DNA of 64,000 nucleotides from Marinigracilibium pacificum (GCF_012926615.1 NZ_JABBNU010000004.1:62001-126000); one strand, 5' to 3'. Shown: positions 27,150-37,025, counted from the first letter of the stretch. Notes: generated by a model from the sequence alone, not told the origin. Numbers and translations are program-made.

Positions 27150-28382
27150 ATGAAAGTAAGACTATTTTTAATTAATATATTTATTGTATTAGGGCTTTTG
27201 AATTCATCATGTGATATCAAGGAAGATGAATTATCTCCAGATGAAAGCTTTATAAAAGTATATGATGTAAATAATTTTAATCTTGACCTTGAACCTGTTG
27301 ATATTATTCAAGCTCAGGATAGTGGATATATTGTTCTTTCTAAAGATAGAAATGAAATCCCTAACATATTGGAGTTAGATGGTGAAGGCAATATAAAGTC
27401 AATAAGAACGACTTCAGTTGAAGGTGGTGGTTCTTTTACCAAACCAATTGGTGAACTAATGGAAATAGACAATTCGATCTATTTTGTAGGAATGAACACA
27501 AATCAGGAAGCAGTTCTTTTTAAAATTGAAGAAGGTAAAATTGGTACCCGAGAATATTCAAATGTTTATCAACCATTGGCAGTGTCCAAGGGGCCTGGTT
27601 CGGAGATATTGATTGCCGGCTATAGTAGTTTACAGGGAGATGAAATCGTTACGGAGACTAGTACATTTTATGTTATGAATCCTAATTCTTCTGTTCCGAA
27701 ATATTCATATAATTTTAGAACTGAAGATGCCTTTACCGATGATATGATTAACTCATATTTGAATGGAGAAGCAGATTTCCCTTTCTTTACAGGTTATATT
27801 GGTAATGAAACTTCTGCTACTACCTATTTCGTTAATACATTTTATAATTTCAATTTAACAACCTTATTTCTTAACCCTTCCAATGATCCGGACGCACAGA
27901 TAAAAGGTGGAGTAATCGGAGATAAGTATTCTGGTAGTTTATTGTCTATGGTACATTTGGATGGAGATAAATTTGCGACAGCTTATAACCATTTGTCAGA
28001 TTATTATTTGAATTCTGCAAATCAGTTCAATATTAATGGATTTGTATCAGGCTCTGATTCAACTGAAGTTAGAATTCCGGAGATTGATGATCAATCAGAA
28101 GTTATTATTAAGAATGTAGAAATTAATGGTGTTGAAACTTTGATTTATGCTGCTCAAAATAAGCGTAAGCAAGTTGTAATGTATAGCTATGATCCAACAA
28201 CCGGAAATTTCATTGGAAATCTGACGCTTGGTAATCAAAGTCCATATAAGGCTATTGATTTTGAAGTGACAAGTGATGGTGGCATGATAATACTAGCAAA
28301 GACATATGTTGGTCAGGGAAGATTTGGAAGAATTGCCCTATTTAAGCTGACAACAGATCAAATAAGTAACTTAATTCAGTAA
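27150..28382 (+). CDS. Surface lipoprotein with beta-propeller-like repeats
   Basis: 410 residues from the ATG at 27150, which gives a lipoprotein signal peptide (MKVRLFLINIFIVLGLLNSSC; lipid-modified Cys about residue 21). The mature sequence shows recurring segments such as DIIQAQDSGYIVLSK, IDNSIYFVGMN, GSEILIAGYSS and SDGGMIILAKT, the DGGfIiaG-like pattern seen in beta-propeller-like proteins of this phylum. No enzymatic motif is seen. Paired with the beta-barrel gene upstream, it may be the surface part of a two-protein complex (inference). Confidence 0.7.
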   Translation: MKVRLFLINIFIVLGLLNSSCDIKEDELSPDESFIKVYDVNNFNLDLEPVDIIQAQDSGYIVLSKDRNEIPNILELDGEGNIKSIRTTSVEGGGSFTKPIGELMEIDNSIYFVGMNTNQEAVLFKIEEGKIGTREYSNVYQPLAVSKGPGSEILIAGYSSLQGDEIVTETSTFYVMNPNSSVPKYSYNFRTEDAFTDDMINSYLNGEADFPFFTGYIGNETSATTYFVNTFYNFNLTTLFLNPSNDPDAQIKGGVIGDKYSGSLLSMVHLDGDKFATAYNHLSDYYLNSANQFNINGFVSGSDSTEVRIPEIDDQSEVIIKNVEINGVETLIYAAQNKRKQVVMYSYDPTTGNFIGNLTLGNQSPYKAIDFEVTSDGGMIILAKTYVGQGRFGRIALFKLTTDQISNLIQ

Positions 28383-28403
28383 TATTAAATAAATCTGTAA
28401 ATG

Positions 28404-28432
28404 AAAAAGGGAGTTTAAAACTCCCTTTTTTT
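28404..28432. terminator. Bidirectional terminator between convergent genes
   Basis: AAAAAGGGAG and CTCCCTTTTT form a perfect 10-bp stem with loop TTTAAAA, giving T-runs on both strands, between the lipoprotein and DUF1501 genes. Confidence 0.9.
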
Positions 28433-30200
28433 ATTTCTTAATTATCTTTTGTGTCAACTTTTTATCTCCCTGAGTAAGGACTGCCATATAAATACCTGGC
28501 TCAAGCACTGAAAGATCTTTGTCAACCTTAAATGACCCAGCTTTCATTTCTTTATCAATTACCTTCAATACTTCTTGACCATTAATATTATATAGAGTAA
28601 TTGAAGTCAGACCTGTATCATTTACATAAAATTCAAATGTAGCAGTTGAACTTACAGGATTTGGATATACTGTTTTAAATTTAAACCTATTTGAAATGAA
28701 ATTATCATCATCTACGCTAAGTGTCCTTGAACCAATAAGACCTTCAATTTTAAGTAAATTTGAGTCCAATGACGGAAGGATCTGATTTCTTACTTTTGCT
28801 GTATCTACCTCAAACCAGTCTTCTAAAACTGAAGCATAAACCTGACGATAGTCAACCGTAGGAGTAATATTACCTCTACCCTCACCCTCAATATAACTTT
28901 TCTTTATATTTGGATTTTTACCATGGTTGTAAATCGGATGTTCTCCTATTGCCCCATTAATACCAGTTTGATTTTCAGTATTTTCCTGATTGTAAATGCC
29001 ACCATTAACTTTATCTCCACAAATAAACATTGGTGCTGCTTTACCATGGTCTGTTCCGAAACTATAATTAGAGACAGCCCTTCTACCAAACTCAGAAAAA
29101 GTCATACTGATTACCTTATCTCCTAGCCCTTGTCTATTTAAGTCATCATGGAAAGCTCTCATTGCAGATGCTACATGATATAATAATGAAGCATGAAAAC
29201 CTACTGTTGGATCGTATGATTCTACTTGCTCAGCATGTGTGTCAAATCCACCAAGCTTTGCAAGATAAACTCTTGTTTTACAACCGCCTGAAATCAGTCT
29301 AGAGATCATTTTCAATTGACCTGAAAGAGAGTTTTTCATAACAGCACCAGGAGCATTCATATGATATCTCTCAGGGTAAGTGACTGAAGGCGAGTTAGAT
29401 CCAGCTTGATAATACTTTGCAAGTAATGAAGCATATGAATTACTCTGACTTTCAATATCCATGATATATTTCAGTTTATCGCGATATCGGGCACCGGTAA
29501 TTAATGATGGATCCGTACATGTTAAAGGATCAACCCCAACAGAATTAATTAAATTAGCAAATGCTTCAGGGTTACTTAATGCCAGGGCTGTGGGTCCTCC
29601 TACATCAGCAGAATGAAATCCAAGAGAAACTGTTGATCCAATTTCAATACCAAGAGGATCTTGAAAAGCTAAATTATCAAAGTTATCTTCTTCGAATGGA
29701 TAAACTTCATATTGATCATCTAGAAAACGTCCAATCCATCCACCATCTTTTATTACTTCATCAGAGTTTATACCACTTAACCAAATATCCTGACTTCTGA
29801 AGTGAGACTGATTTAGCTGTTCGTAACCAACATTTTGTATGATAGCAAGATTACCTCTGTCATACATGTATTTGAAGTCTAGCAGGTCAGGATGCAATCC
29901 AATTTGAGATTTATTATCAAGTGTATTATCTAGAGGAATAAATGACCTTGCACCTCTGGAAGGAATGGCAATATTTGGTCTTAAATTATAATAATCATCA
30001 TAAAGATCTATTGGGATAAGACTATTGATACCATCATTACCTCCATGAAGCTGAATTAATACCAAAATTCTGTCTTCATTTGTATTTGCTGCAGCTCGAA
30101 GTAATTGATTACTTTCCATTATTTGCATAGGCATTCCATTTAATACGAATGGTGATGCAGATAATACTCCAAGTTGCTTAAGGAAATTTCTTCTTTTCAT
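28431..30200 (-). CDS. DUF1501 protein with Tat-like signal and type IX secretion sorting domain
   Basis: 589 residues. The N-terminus MKRRNFLKQLGVLSAS has a twin-arginine-like motif. The DUF1501 body (sulfatase-like fold, about 40-490) includes LIQLHGGNDGINSLIP, GGFDTHAEQ and MTFSEFGRRAVSNYSFGTDHG. The last 80 residues are a type A sorting domain of the type IX (Por) secretion system: YPNPVSS, then ITLYNINGQEVLKV and GIYMAVLTQGDKKLTQKIIKK. The protein should be exported to the cell surface or medium. DUF1501 and DUF1800 genes nearly always occur together; the joint function is unknown. Second gene of the pair, 10 bp after DUF1800. Confidence 0.9.
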   Translation of the reverse strand: MKRRNFLKQLGVLSASPFVLNGMPMQIMESNQLLRAAANTNEDRILVLIQLHGGNDGINSLIPIDLYDDYYNLRPNIAIPSRGARSFIPLDNTLDNKSQIGLHPDLLDFKYMYDRGNLAIIQNVGYEQLNQSHFRSQDIWLSGINSDEVIKDGGWIGRFLDDQYEVYPFEEDNFDNLAFQDPLGIEIGSTVSLGFHSADVGGPTALALSNPEAFANLINSVGVDPLTCTDPSLITGARYRDKLKYIMDIESQSNSYASLLAKYYQAGSNSPSVTYPERYHMNAPGAVMKNSLSGQLKMISRLISGGCKTRVYLAKLGGFDTHAEQVESYDPTVGFHASLLYHVASAMRAFHDDLNRQGLGDKVISMTFSEFGRRAVSNYSFGTDHGKAAPMFICGDKVNGGIYNQENTENQTGINGAIGEHPIYNHGKNPNIKKSYIEGEGRGNITPTVDYRQVYASVLEDWFEVDTAKVRNQILPSLDSNLLKIEGLIGSRTLSVDDDNFISNRFKFKTVYPNPVSSTATFEFYVNDTGLTSITLYNINGQEVLKVIDKEMKAGSFKVDKDLSVLEPGIYMAVLTQGDKKLTQKIIKK

Positions 30201-30210
30201 AGCTGGCTGA

Positions 30211-31920
30211 TTAGTTTAATTGAAATTCTGGTGTTTGAATTAATGCAGTTATGAGTTTTTCAAGTTGAGTCACAACTGCCACAGGGTCACCTCCTGATTT
30301 ATAGGCATTCCAGTCATTTTGCCACATTGTAGCTCCAGTTGAAAGTCCTCCATATAGAATTTCATTGACGAAATAATCAATTCTTTCAGCACATACACTT
30401 TCAGGAAAAAGAAGGTCAATTAATTGTGTTACCAGTAGTTGCCCGTCACCTGGGTTAGTAATGCCGTTAGCCGGATTTTCAATAAAATCAAGCACATCTA
30501 ATCTGAAAGGTGGATCATCCTCACCTCCGGGATTAAATAAAACGCTTGTGAAATTATATCTGTTTGCCAGATAGTTTGGTGTTATCCAGGATTTATCAAA
30601 TGTCGGAGTTTGGTGATGTGCAGGGTAACCTGCAACTTCAAAAGGTTTATAAAATGGTAAACCTTGTCTCTCAAGAACACCATGAACACCTCTTAGCATA
30701 CTGTCATAAAAACCTTGAAGGTCTGTTTCATATTCAGGTAAACTGATGTTAAATAACTTAAGTGAACCTAGAGTTATTTCAAGTGGAGACTTGATCATAC
30801 CACCTACTATATCTGAATCATCTGAGCTGTTATCAGTATCAAGAAAATAAGTTGATCCAAGTAAAGCTCTTAAAGCAGACTCAATATTATAATCATTATT
30901 AACAAGAACTTGAGCCATAGGCTCAATTATATCTGTCATAATAGTACCCGGGCCATAATTATCATCATCAAAACCTGTGATTTCATGATGAACAAAGTAC
31001 CTGTAAAGCTCTGCACATATAAATTGAGCAGCTCGCGGTGTTCCGTTGACTATCGGCTGGGAAAAAATTAGCTCGATTAAATCATCAAGTTCAGAATACA
31101 TACCATCTGCAGTAACTCCAGTACTGTCAACTATCTCTGCAGGATTAGTAGTAATTGTAGCATTACCATAGATATCGCTGAATGTCTTGTCACCAATAGT
31201 ATGCTGAAAACAAGCGTCACCCCCTCCCCTGATTATACCCATAGGTAATCCGGTATCGGGATCAAGGTTGCTAAACTGATCATCATTGCTATAGCCGGTC
31301 AGAATTTTAGCTGCTGCTTGAATATCTGTTTCTGAATAATATGTGTAGCTGTCTTCTGCATCTTGAGGACCTTTACCAACAGTATACAATTCAAGGAGTT
31401 CTCTGGCGAAATTTTCGTTAACAACCCCATCAATATTTAATCTGCCATCCAGGAATAGAAGCATAGCATTATCCAGGCACATTTTTCTGGATAAATCTTT
31501 AAAACTTCCTGCTGCATAATATCTGAAAAGTTGATTCTGAAAGTATAAAGCTCGTTCGTTTGTGACCTTTTGTTGCGATGTTGTCCAATGTGTATGCCAA
31601 AACCAGACTAATTTCTCTTGTATAGACCGATTACTTTTTAACATTAGGTTCATCTGCCAGGCAAAAAAGTACCTGGTCCGAAGAAATCCTTCACTGTTAG
31701 CGTCTGTAGCACCGGAAGTCATCCATTCTGTTCCTGTTTGAGGATCAATTGGCGGTTCCGGTAATGTCTGGTCAAAATTGAATAATGTATCTAGAGCCTG
31801 AGAAACTGAGAGTCCTGCAAAGAAATTTATATCTTCCCTTGATGGACAAAAAGTAGTTCTACGTAGTAATAACTCGGCTCTCCTTAACCCTAAGGTTCCA
31901 CTAGCTGGTGTTAAAGCCAT
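30211..31920 (-). CDS. DUF1800 domain protein
   Basis: 569 residues. The family core is visible: RAELLLRRTTFCPSREDINFFAGLS near the N-terminus, FWHTHWTTSQQ, a FARELLELYTVGKGP block and the C-terminal ELEKLITALIQTPEFQLN. The start ATG is firm because an in-frame stop lies five codons upstream, so there is no signal peptide, in contrast to the Tat/T9SS signals of its DUF1501 partner. It may travel to the surface bound to the partner or remain in the cytoplasm (inference). First gene of the two-gene operon. Confidence 0.88.
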   Translation of the reverse strand: MALTPASGTLGLRRAELLLRRTTFCPSREDINFFAGLSVSQALDTLFNFDQTLPEPPIDPQTGTEWMTSGATDANSEGFLRTRYFFAWQMNLMLKSNRSIQEKLVWFWHTHWTTSQQKVTNERALYFQNQLFRYYAAGSFKDLSRKMCLDNAMLLFLDGRLNIDGVVNENFARELLELYTVGKGPQDAEDSYTYYSETDIQAAAKILTGYSNDDQFSNLDPDTGLPMGIIRGGGDACFQHTIGDKTFSDIYGNATITTNPAEIVDSTGVTADGMYSELDDLIELIFSQPIVNGTPRAAQFICAELYRYFVHHEITGFDDDNYGPGTIMTDIIEPMAQVLVNNDYNIESALRALLGSTYFLDTDNSSDDSDIVGGMIKSPLEITLGSLKLFNISLPEYETDLQGFYDSMLRGVHGVLERQGLPFYKPFEVAGYPAHHQTPTFDKSWITPNYLANRYNFTSVLFNPGGEDDPPFRLDVLDFIENPANGITNPGDGQLLVTQLIDLLFPESVCAERIDYFVNEILYGGLSTGATMWQNDWNAYKSGGDPVAVVTQLEKLITALIQTPEFQLN

Positions 31921-32033
31921 CTGTTTAGTTAATTATCTTTAAATCGTGCAAGTAAATAAAAATCTAAAATAGTAAAATATTTAAAAATCATCTAACCGTA
32001 ATCGTTCATTTTCTTACATACTTATTTTAGACA

Positions 32034-32069
32034 ATAAAAAAAAGCCATCAACTCACCTGAGTTGATGGC
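32034..32069 (-). terminator. Intrinsic terminator of the beta-barrel gene
   Basis: GCCATCAACTCA and TGAGTTGATGGC form a perfect 12-bp stem with a CC centre; on the minus strand it is followed by a run of eight T. Confidence 0.9.
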
Positions 32070-32091
32070 CCTTTATAATGTAATATTACCT

Positions 32092-32691
32092 TTATCTTGG
32101 TCGCTTATTAAGCTGAAAACCAACGGATAAAGTAAATGTGCTGTTTTTAAAGCTATTATCTGCATACAGGTCTTCAAACTGAAAACCATCATCTATTTCA
32201 GAAATACCCCAATCATACCTGGCTGATAGTTGGAAACGCCCAACCTCTGCTCCAACGCCTGCTACTATAGCCCATTCTGATGATTTCATAAAATCTTCTA
32301 GTGCCTGTTTATCTCCGGTGTCAACTTCTCTTACGCTATTGGTTAAAAAGCTAATTTGTGGTCCGGCTTCAATATATAGAGGTCCAATAACTCCAAATTT
32401 CACCAATACAGGAACTGACAGATAATCAATTTTTATTTCTTCATCCTGGAAGGAAGCTCCTTTGGTATTGTAAAGGATTTCCGGTTGAATAGCAAGCCTT
32501 GAAGATTTTCCAAATCTTAAATAAACTCCTGCCTGATATCCGGTTCGGTTATCAAAGTTTGTTGATGAGTTGATAGTTGCAAAATTCATCCCTCCTTTTA
32601 TACCAATACCTATGTCCTGAGCATTGATTCCCGTAGGCAGGATTATCGCAATAAAAAGAATTAACCTGATTAAATTTGTTGTTGAATTCAT
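32092..32691 (-). CDS. Outer-membrane beta-barrel (porin-family) protein
   Basis: 199 residues from the ATG at 32691 (signal peptide MNSTTNLIRLILFIAIILPTGINAQ); a GTG-initiated extension upstream would bury the signal. The mature part is an eight-strand-type barrel beginning IGIGIKGGMNFATI and including GYQAGVYLRF, YLSVPVLVKFGV, LYIEAGPQISFLT and a last strand FTLSVGFQLNKRPR. It belongs to the outer membrane protein beta-barrel domain group (PorT/OmpW-like); specific function unknown. Monocistronic between a terminator and the acyltransferase end. Confidence 0.8.
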   Translation of the reverse strand: MNSTTNLIRLILFIAIILPTGINAQDIGIGIKGGMNFATINSSTNFDNRTGYQAGVYLRFGKSSRLAIQPEILYNTKGASFQDEEIKIDYLSVPVLVKFGVIGPLYIEAGPQISFLTNSVREVDTGDKQALEDFMKSSEWAIVAGVGAEVGRFQLSARYDWGISEIDDGFQFEDLYADNSFKNSTFTLSVGFQLNKRPR

Positions 32692-32778
32692 TGGATATAT
32701 GATTGATTTCTTAATATAAAACACAACTACTATGCCATAAATTGTATCCTATCTGTTTATAATTGGCTAATTGTTTTA

Positions 32779-33345
32779 TCAGGCCTTTTCAACTAATAAA
32801 TGTCTCATATCCTGTTCTGGGTTTTTCCCCTTTAGATTTCCAAAGAAATCAATAACCTTTTTTCTGTCTTCATCCCATTCAGAAGGCATTATTGGTTCGG
32901 AAATAACAAGTTCTTTATTTCCCCAGTCAAACCCACATAAATAGTAAGGGATGTTTGCTTTTTTAGCGATATGCCAGAATCCTGATTTGATATCTTCAAT
33001 TTTTGATCTAGTACCTTCCGGAGTTATAGCAATTAACAGATCTTCTTCTTTGTCAAAAACTTCAGCAATTGTATCAGTAAGCTTTGTATTACGACTTCTT
33101 ATTACCGGGTATCCTCCCATCCATTTAAAATATCCTCCAAGAGGCCAGACAAAAAGAGAGTCTTTTGCTACAAACCGAGCGTTTAAATCAAGAATTCTTC
33201 GGGCAAAAACACCTACAAAAAAGTCATAATTTGATGTGTGTGGCCCTACTACAATGAGACCTTTTTTTACCTTTTTATCGAAGTTCCCGACGACTTTCCA
33301 TCCCATCAGGTTAAAGAAGATGAACTTATACAGACTTTTTAGCAT
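32779..33345 (-). CDS. Lysophospholipid acyltransferase-like (PlsC family)
   Basis: 188 residues. The acyltransferase motifs are HxxxxD at His36-Asp41 (GPHTSNYD) and PEGTR at 109-113. Length is short compared with PlsC (about 245) and resembles the small 1-acyl-sn-glycerol-3-phosphate acyltransferase-like proteins of Bacteroidota, which may act on glycerolipids or other acyl acceptors. The gene starts one base after the stop of hutU and is the last in a run of four same-strand genes. Confidence 0.85.
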   Translation of the reverse strand: MLKSLYKFIFFNLMGWKVVGNFDKKVKKGLIVVGPHTSNYDFFVGVFARRILDLNARFVAKDSLFVWPLGGYFKWMGGYPVIRSRNTKLTDTIAEVFDKEEDLLIAITPEGTRSKIEDIKSGFWHIAKKANIPYYLCGFDWGNKELVISEPIMPSEWDEDRKKVIDFFGNLKGKNPEQDMRHLLVEKA

Positions 33346-33346
33346 A

Positions 33347-35350
33347 TTAAAACAGGTTATTTAATAATTCGTCATCAGCCTTATTAGGAATGGTGACTTT
33401 TAATTCAGGTTTATTTTTCATAGCCTCTTTGATTGCAAATAGAGCACCATCGTTTCCAGCCCATGCTCTTCTGGAAATTCCATTGTTCACATCGTAAAAT
33501 AACATGGAATTAAGCTTTCGATCAGAGTCTTCAGAACCATCAAGTAGCATTCCAAATCCACCGTTGATAACTTCACCCCAGCCTACTCCACCTCCATTGT
33601 GAATAGAAACCCAAGTAGCTCCTCTGAAGCTATCTCCAATTACATTTTGGATTGCCATGTCTGCAGTAAATCTTGAACCATCATAGATGTTAGAGGTTTC
33701 TCTGAATGGAGAATCTGTTCCTGATACATCGTGGTGATCTCTACCCAATACTACAGGTCCAATTTTTCCTTCCTTGATTGCATCGTTGAAAGCTTTTGCT
33801 ATTGCAATTCTACCAGCTGCATCAGCATATAGTATTCTTGCCTGAGAACCCACCACTAGTTTATTCTCACCTGCTGCCTCAATCCAAACAATATTGTCAT
33901 TTATTTGCATGCTGGTTTCATCAGTAGCATCCTTCTGTTGTTTTTTTAATACTTCTGCAGCTAGCTTATCGGTAAATTCAAGATCTTCGCTTTTTCCAGA
34001 AGTACATACCCATCTAAATGGACCAAAACCATAGTCAAAGCACATTGGACCCATAATGTCCTGGACATACGAAGGGTAAATAAATTCACCATCTTCACGA
34101 ATTATATCAGCACCTGCTCTTGAAGCTTCTAATAGGAAAGCGTTACCATAATCGAAGAAATACATACCTCTATCTGAAAGGATATTTATTGCCTCTATTT
34201 GTCTTTTTAATGATTCCTTAACAGCTTTCTTAAAGCCTTCAGGATCATTTGCCATCATTTCATTTGACTCATCAAAGCTATAACCTACCGGATAGTATCC
34301 TCCAGCCCAAGGATTATGTAATGAAGTTTGATCTGATCCCAGATCTACGTGAATATTTTCTTTAACAATATATTCCCACAAATCTACAATGTTACCCAGG
34401 TAGGCATATGATCGAGTAACTTTATCAGCTCTGTCTTTTTGAACTTTTTGCATTAAGATCCCAAGATCACTTTCAATTTCATCTACCCATCCTTGTTCGT
34501 GACGTTTATATGCCGCTAATGGGTTAACCTCAGCTGTTATCGATACACACCCGGCAATATTTCCAGCCTTAGGTTGAGCTCCGCTCATTCCACCTAATCC
34601 TGAAGTAATAAATAGTTTACCTGCAGGTCCTGAACCTGAAGTGTCGATTTTACGAATAGCATTCATTACCGTAATAGTCGTTCCATGAACAATTCCCTGA
34701 GGGCCAATGTACATGTACGAACCAGCTGTCATTTGACCATATTGAGTGACTCCGAGAGCATTAAACTTCTCCCAGTCATCCTGGCTACTGTAGTTTGGGA
34801 TCATCATTCCATTTGTCACAATAACTCTTGGAGCTTCAGGTGAAGAAGGAAAAAGCCCCATCGGATGCCCTGAGTACATATGCAAAGTCTGGTTGTCCGT
34901 CATTTCGGACAGGTATTTCATTGTTAGCCTGTATTGAGCCCAGTTTTGAAATACGGCGCCATTTCCACCATAAGTTATTAATTCCTGAGGATGCTGGGCA
35001 ACAGCAGGATCCAGATTGTTTTGGATCATCAACATAATAGCAGCTGCCTGTTTTGACTTCGCAGGATAATCTTCTATAGGTCTAGCATACATTTCATAAT
35101 CAGGCATGAATCTATACATATAAATTCTTCCATAATTCTTTAGTTCTTCAGCAAATTCCTTTCCTAAAACTTCGTGATGTTCAGGTGAGAAATATCTTAA
35201 GGCATTTTTTAATGCCAGTTTTTTCTCTCTATCTGAAAGAATATCTTTTCTCACAGGAGCATGACTAAACTTTTCACTTCGTTCCTTTTTAGGAGGAAGT
35301 TGATCGGGGATGCCTAATTGAATTTCATTTTGAAATGTATCTAAACTCAT
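33347..35350 (-). CDS. hutU: Urocanate hydratase
   Basis: 667 residues. The enzyme converts urocanate to imidazolonepropionate in histidine degradation, using tightly bound NAD+ as electrophile. Typical blocks include QELITYGGNGAVFQNWAQYRL, HMYSGHPMGLFPSS, the NAD-binding LFITSGLGGMSGAQPKAG and IMGPMCFDYGFGPFRWVCTSG. It is about 100 residues longer than the Pseudomonas enzyme, as in related Bacteroidota forms. Other hut genes are absent from the window. The start overlaps the end of the patatin gene by 26 bp, so hutU sits within an otherwise lipid-type operon. Confidence 0.93.
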   Translation of the reverse strand: MSLDTFQNEIQLGIPDQLPPKKERSEKFSHAPVRKDILSDREKKLALKNALRYFSPEHHEVLGKEFAEELKNYGRIYMYRFMPDYEMYARPIEDYPAKSKQAAAIMLMIQNNLDPAVAQHPQELITYGGNGAVFQNWAQYRLTMKYLSEMTDNQTLHMYSGHPMGLFPSSPEAPRVIVTNGMMIPNYSSQDDWEKFNALGVTQYGQMTAGSYMYIGPQGIVHGTTITVMNAIRKIDTSGSGPAGKLFITSGLGGMSGAQPKAGNIAGCVSITAEVNPLAAYKRHEQGWVDEIESDLGILMQKVQKDRADKVTRSYAYLGNIVDLWEYIVKENIHVDLGSDQTSLHNPWAGGYYPVGYSFDESNEMMANDPEGFKKAVKESLKRQIEAINILSDRGMYFFDYGNAFLLEASRAGADIIREDGEFIYPSYVQDIMGPMCFDYGFGPFRWVCTSGKSEDLEFTDKLAAEVLKKQQKDATDETSMQINDNIVWIEAAGENKLVVGSQARILYADAAGRIAIAKAFNDAIKEGKIGPVVLGRDHHDVSGTDSPFRETSNIYDGSRFTADMAIQNVIGDSFRGATWVSIHNGGGVGWGEVINGGFGMLLDGSEDSDRKLNSMLFYDVNNGISRRAWAGNDGALFAIKEAMKNKPELKVTIPNKADDELLNNLF

Positions 35351-36113
35351 TGTTATTGGGTAATATTGTTTTAAATTTTTCTAAATGTTGTTTGGTGTAA
35401 TCATATCCTGACTGATAAATATCTCGTGCACTTGAAAAGTCTAATGGCTTTATGTCAGCCATTGGTTCTAATTCAAAATAAACGTCACATTTATTAGTCT
35501 GGGGAAGCACATTTCCATTTACAATTAATAGAAATGTCCTTTCCAAAATATCTTTTATACTGTTTTTTTGTCTCTTCGATAATCTCGGGTTGCAATTTAA
35601 ACCGACAATTTGTTTTTTTCCTGAATTAATTAAAGGAGTTACAGGTAAATTATCTGTTAATCCACCGTCATAACAATTAAAACCATCAATTTTTACAGGA
35701 AGAAATAACCCTGGGATAGACATTGATGCTAGTAGAGAATCAACAATCAAACCTTTATTAATATAGACAGGTTCACCTTTATCAAAGTTTGTGTAGCATA
35801 TCCAGGTTTCATTTTTTAAGTCTTCAATCCTGGTGTCTCCGAAAATTTCGAATAATTTTTGGCCTACAATTTTATGATCAAAGATACCACTTGTTTTCCA
35901 CGCTATTCCGGATAGGTTGTAAATAGAAAATTCAGTAGTCATCTTTATAATTTCATCGGAAGAAATGCCCTTGTTTAATGCACAGGCAATTAAAGCACCA
36001 AAACTGGTGCCCGAGAAAGCTTCAAATGAAATACCTTCTTCATTAAGGGCATCTAGTACTCCCAAATGAGCAATGCCTTTTACTCCGCCTCCTGATAAAC
36101 AAACTGATGGCAC
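35325..36113 (-). CDS. Patatin-like phospholipase
   Basis: 262 residues. The catalytic dyad is clear: oxyanion hole GGGVKG (8-13), nucleophile Ser37 in GTSFG, and Asp149 in the YDGGL motif, as in the RssA/patatin family of bacterial lipid acyl hydrolases. No signal peptide. The start is GTG and overlaps the TAG stop of the upstream metallo-hydrolase gene by one base; the 3' end overlaps hutU by 26 bp, so translation through this operon is strongly coupled. Substrate unknown. Confidence 0.9.
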   Translation of the reverse strand: MPSVCLSGGGVKGIAHLGVLDALNEEGISFEAFSGTSFGALIACALNKGISSDEIIKMTTEFSIYNLSGIAWKTSGIFDHKIVGQKLFEIFGDTRIEDLKNETWICYTNFDKGEPVYINKGLIVDSLLASMSIPGLFLPVKIDGFNCYDGGLTDNLPVTPLINSGKKQIVGLNCNPRLSKRQKNSIKDILERTFLLIVNGNVLPQTNKCDVYFELEPMADIKPLDFSSARDIYQSGYDYTKQHLEKFKTILPNNNEFRYISK

Positions 36114-36946
36114 TAAATTTCGTCTAGTTTAAATGTTTGATCTACTCGAATTCCTTTTTCAGTTCTTTTTAATGTACAGCATTCTACAAAGGGGTCATGC
36201 TCAAGGAATAAAATATAATCGTTGTCCACTGCCTCTTCCAGAAATGCTGATTTTTCCTTGAGAGTTTCTAATGGTCTGACATCATATCCCATAACAAATG
36301 GAATTGGTACATGAGATGATGTCGGGATTAAATCTGCTGTGAATACTATTTTTCGTCCTTTGTAATTCAGTACAGGTAGCATTTGCTTTTCTGTATGTCC
36401 ATCAACAGTTATATAATCAAAGGTAGTAAACGGGTTGTTTTTATCATCAGTAAAATATAACTGACCAGATTCCTGAATTGGTAAAATGTTTTCTTTCAGG
36501 AAAGAAGCTTTTTCCCTCTGATTCGGATTAACAGCCCAATCCCAATGGTTAGAATGTGACCAGTATTTTGCATTTGAAAAGGTTGGGATTAGTTTTTCAT
36601 TATCATATTTAACAGAACCACCACAATGATCAAAATGTAAATGTGTCTGGAAAACATCTGTAATATCACTAAAATCCAGTCCATTATCATTTAAGGATTT
36701 CTTTAGAGAATGGTCGCCATGCAAATAGTAATGAGAAAAGAATTTTTCACTCTGCTTATCGCCTATTCCTGTATCAATCAAAATTAATTTATTATCAGAC
36801 TCTACTAGCAGACACCGCATAGCTAAATCAATCAAGTTATTGTTGTCTGCAGGGTTCGTTTTATTCCAGAGGACTTTTGGAACTACACCAAACATGGCTC
36901 CACCGTCTAATTTAAACATTCCTGAATGGATGACTTTTAGATTCAT
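36113..36946 (-). CDS. MBL-fold metallo-hydrolase
   Basis: 277 residues. The metal-binding motif is THLHFDHCGG (His102, His104, Asp106, His107), with LLIDTGIGD before it and VDGHTEKQMLP and FTADLIPTSSHVP providing the later ligands. The layout matches lactonase-like or YtnP-type metallo-beta-lactamase-fold enzymes; substrate cannot be read off. First gene of the operon metallo-hydrolase, patatin, hutU, acyltransferase. No canonical TAnnTTTG box was found upstream. Confidence 0.85.
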   Translation of the reverse strand: MNLKVIHSGMFKLDGGAMFGVVPKVLWNKTNPADNNNLIDLAMRCLLVESDNKLILIDTGIGDKQSEKFFSHYYLHGDHSLKKSLNDNGLDFSDITDVFQTHLHFDHCGGSVKYDNEKLIPTFSNAKYWSHSNHWDWAVNPNQREKASFLKENILPIQESGQLYFTDDKNNPFTTFDYITVDGHTEKQMLPVLNYKGRKIVFTADLIPTSSHVPIPFVMGYDVRPLETLKEKSAFLEEAVDNDYILFLEHDPFVECCTLKRTEKGIRVDQTFKLDEI

Positions 36947-36995
36947 TTGTTATTGGGTTAATTATAATTATAAATCTATTGAAATATGTGGTAAT

Positions 36996-37025
36996 AAAAA
37001 AGGTCAACATTAGCTGTTGACCTTT
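36996..37025 (-). terminator. Intrinsic terminator of accA
   Basis: AAAGGTCAACA and TGTTGACCTTT form an 11-bp perfect stem with loop TTAGC and a T-run on the minus strand, 19 bases past the accA stop. Confidence 0.9.
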
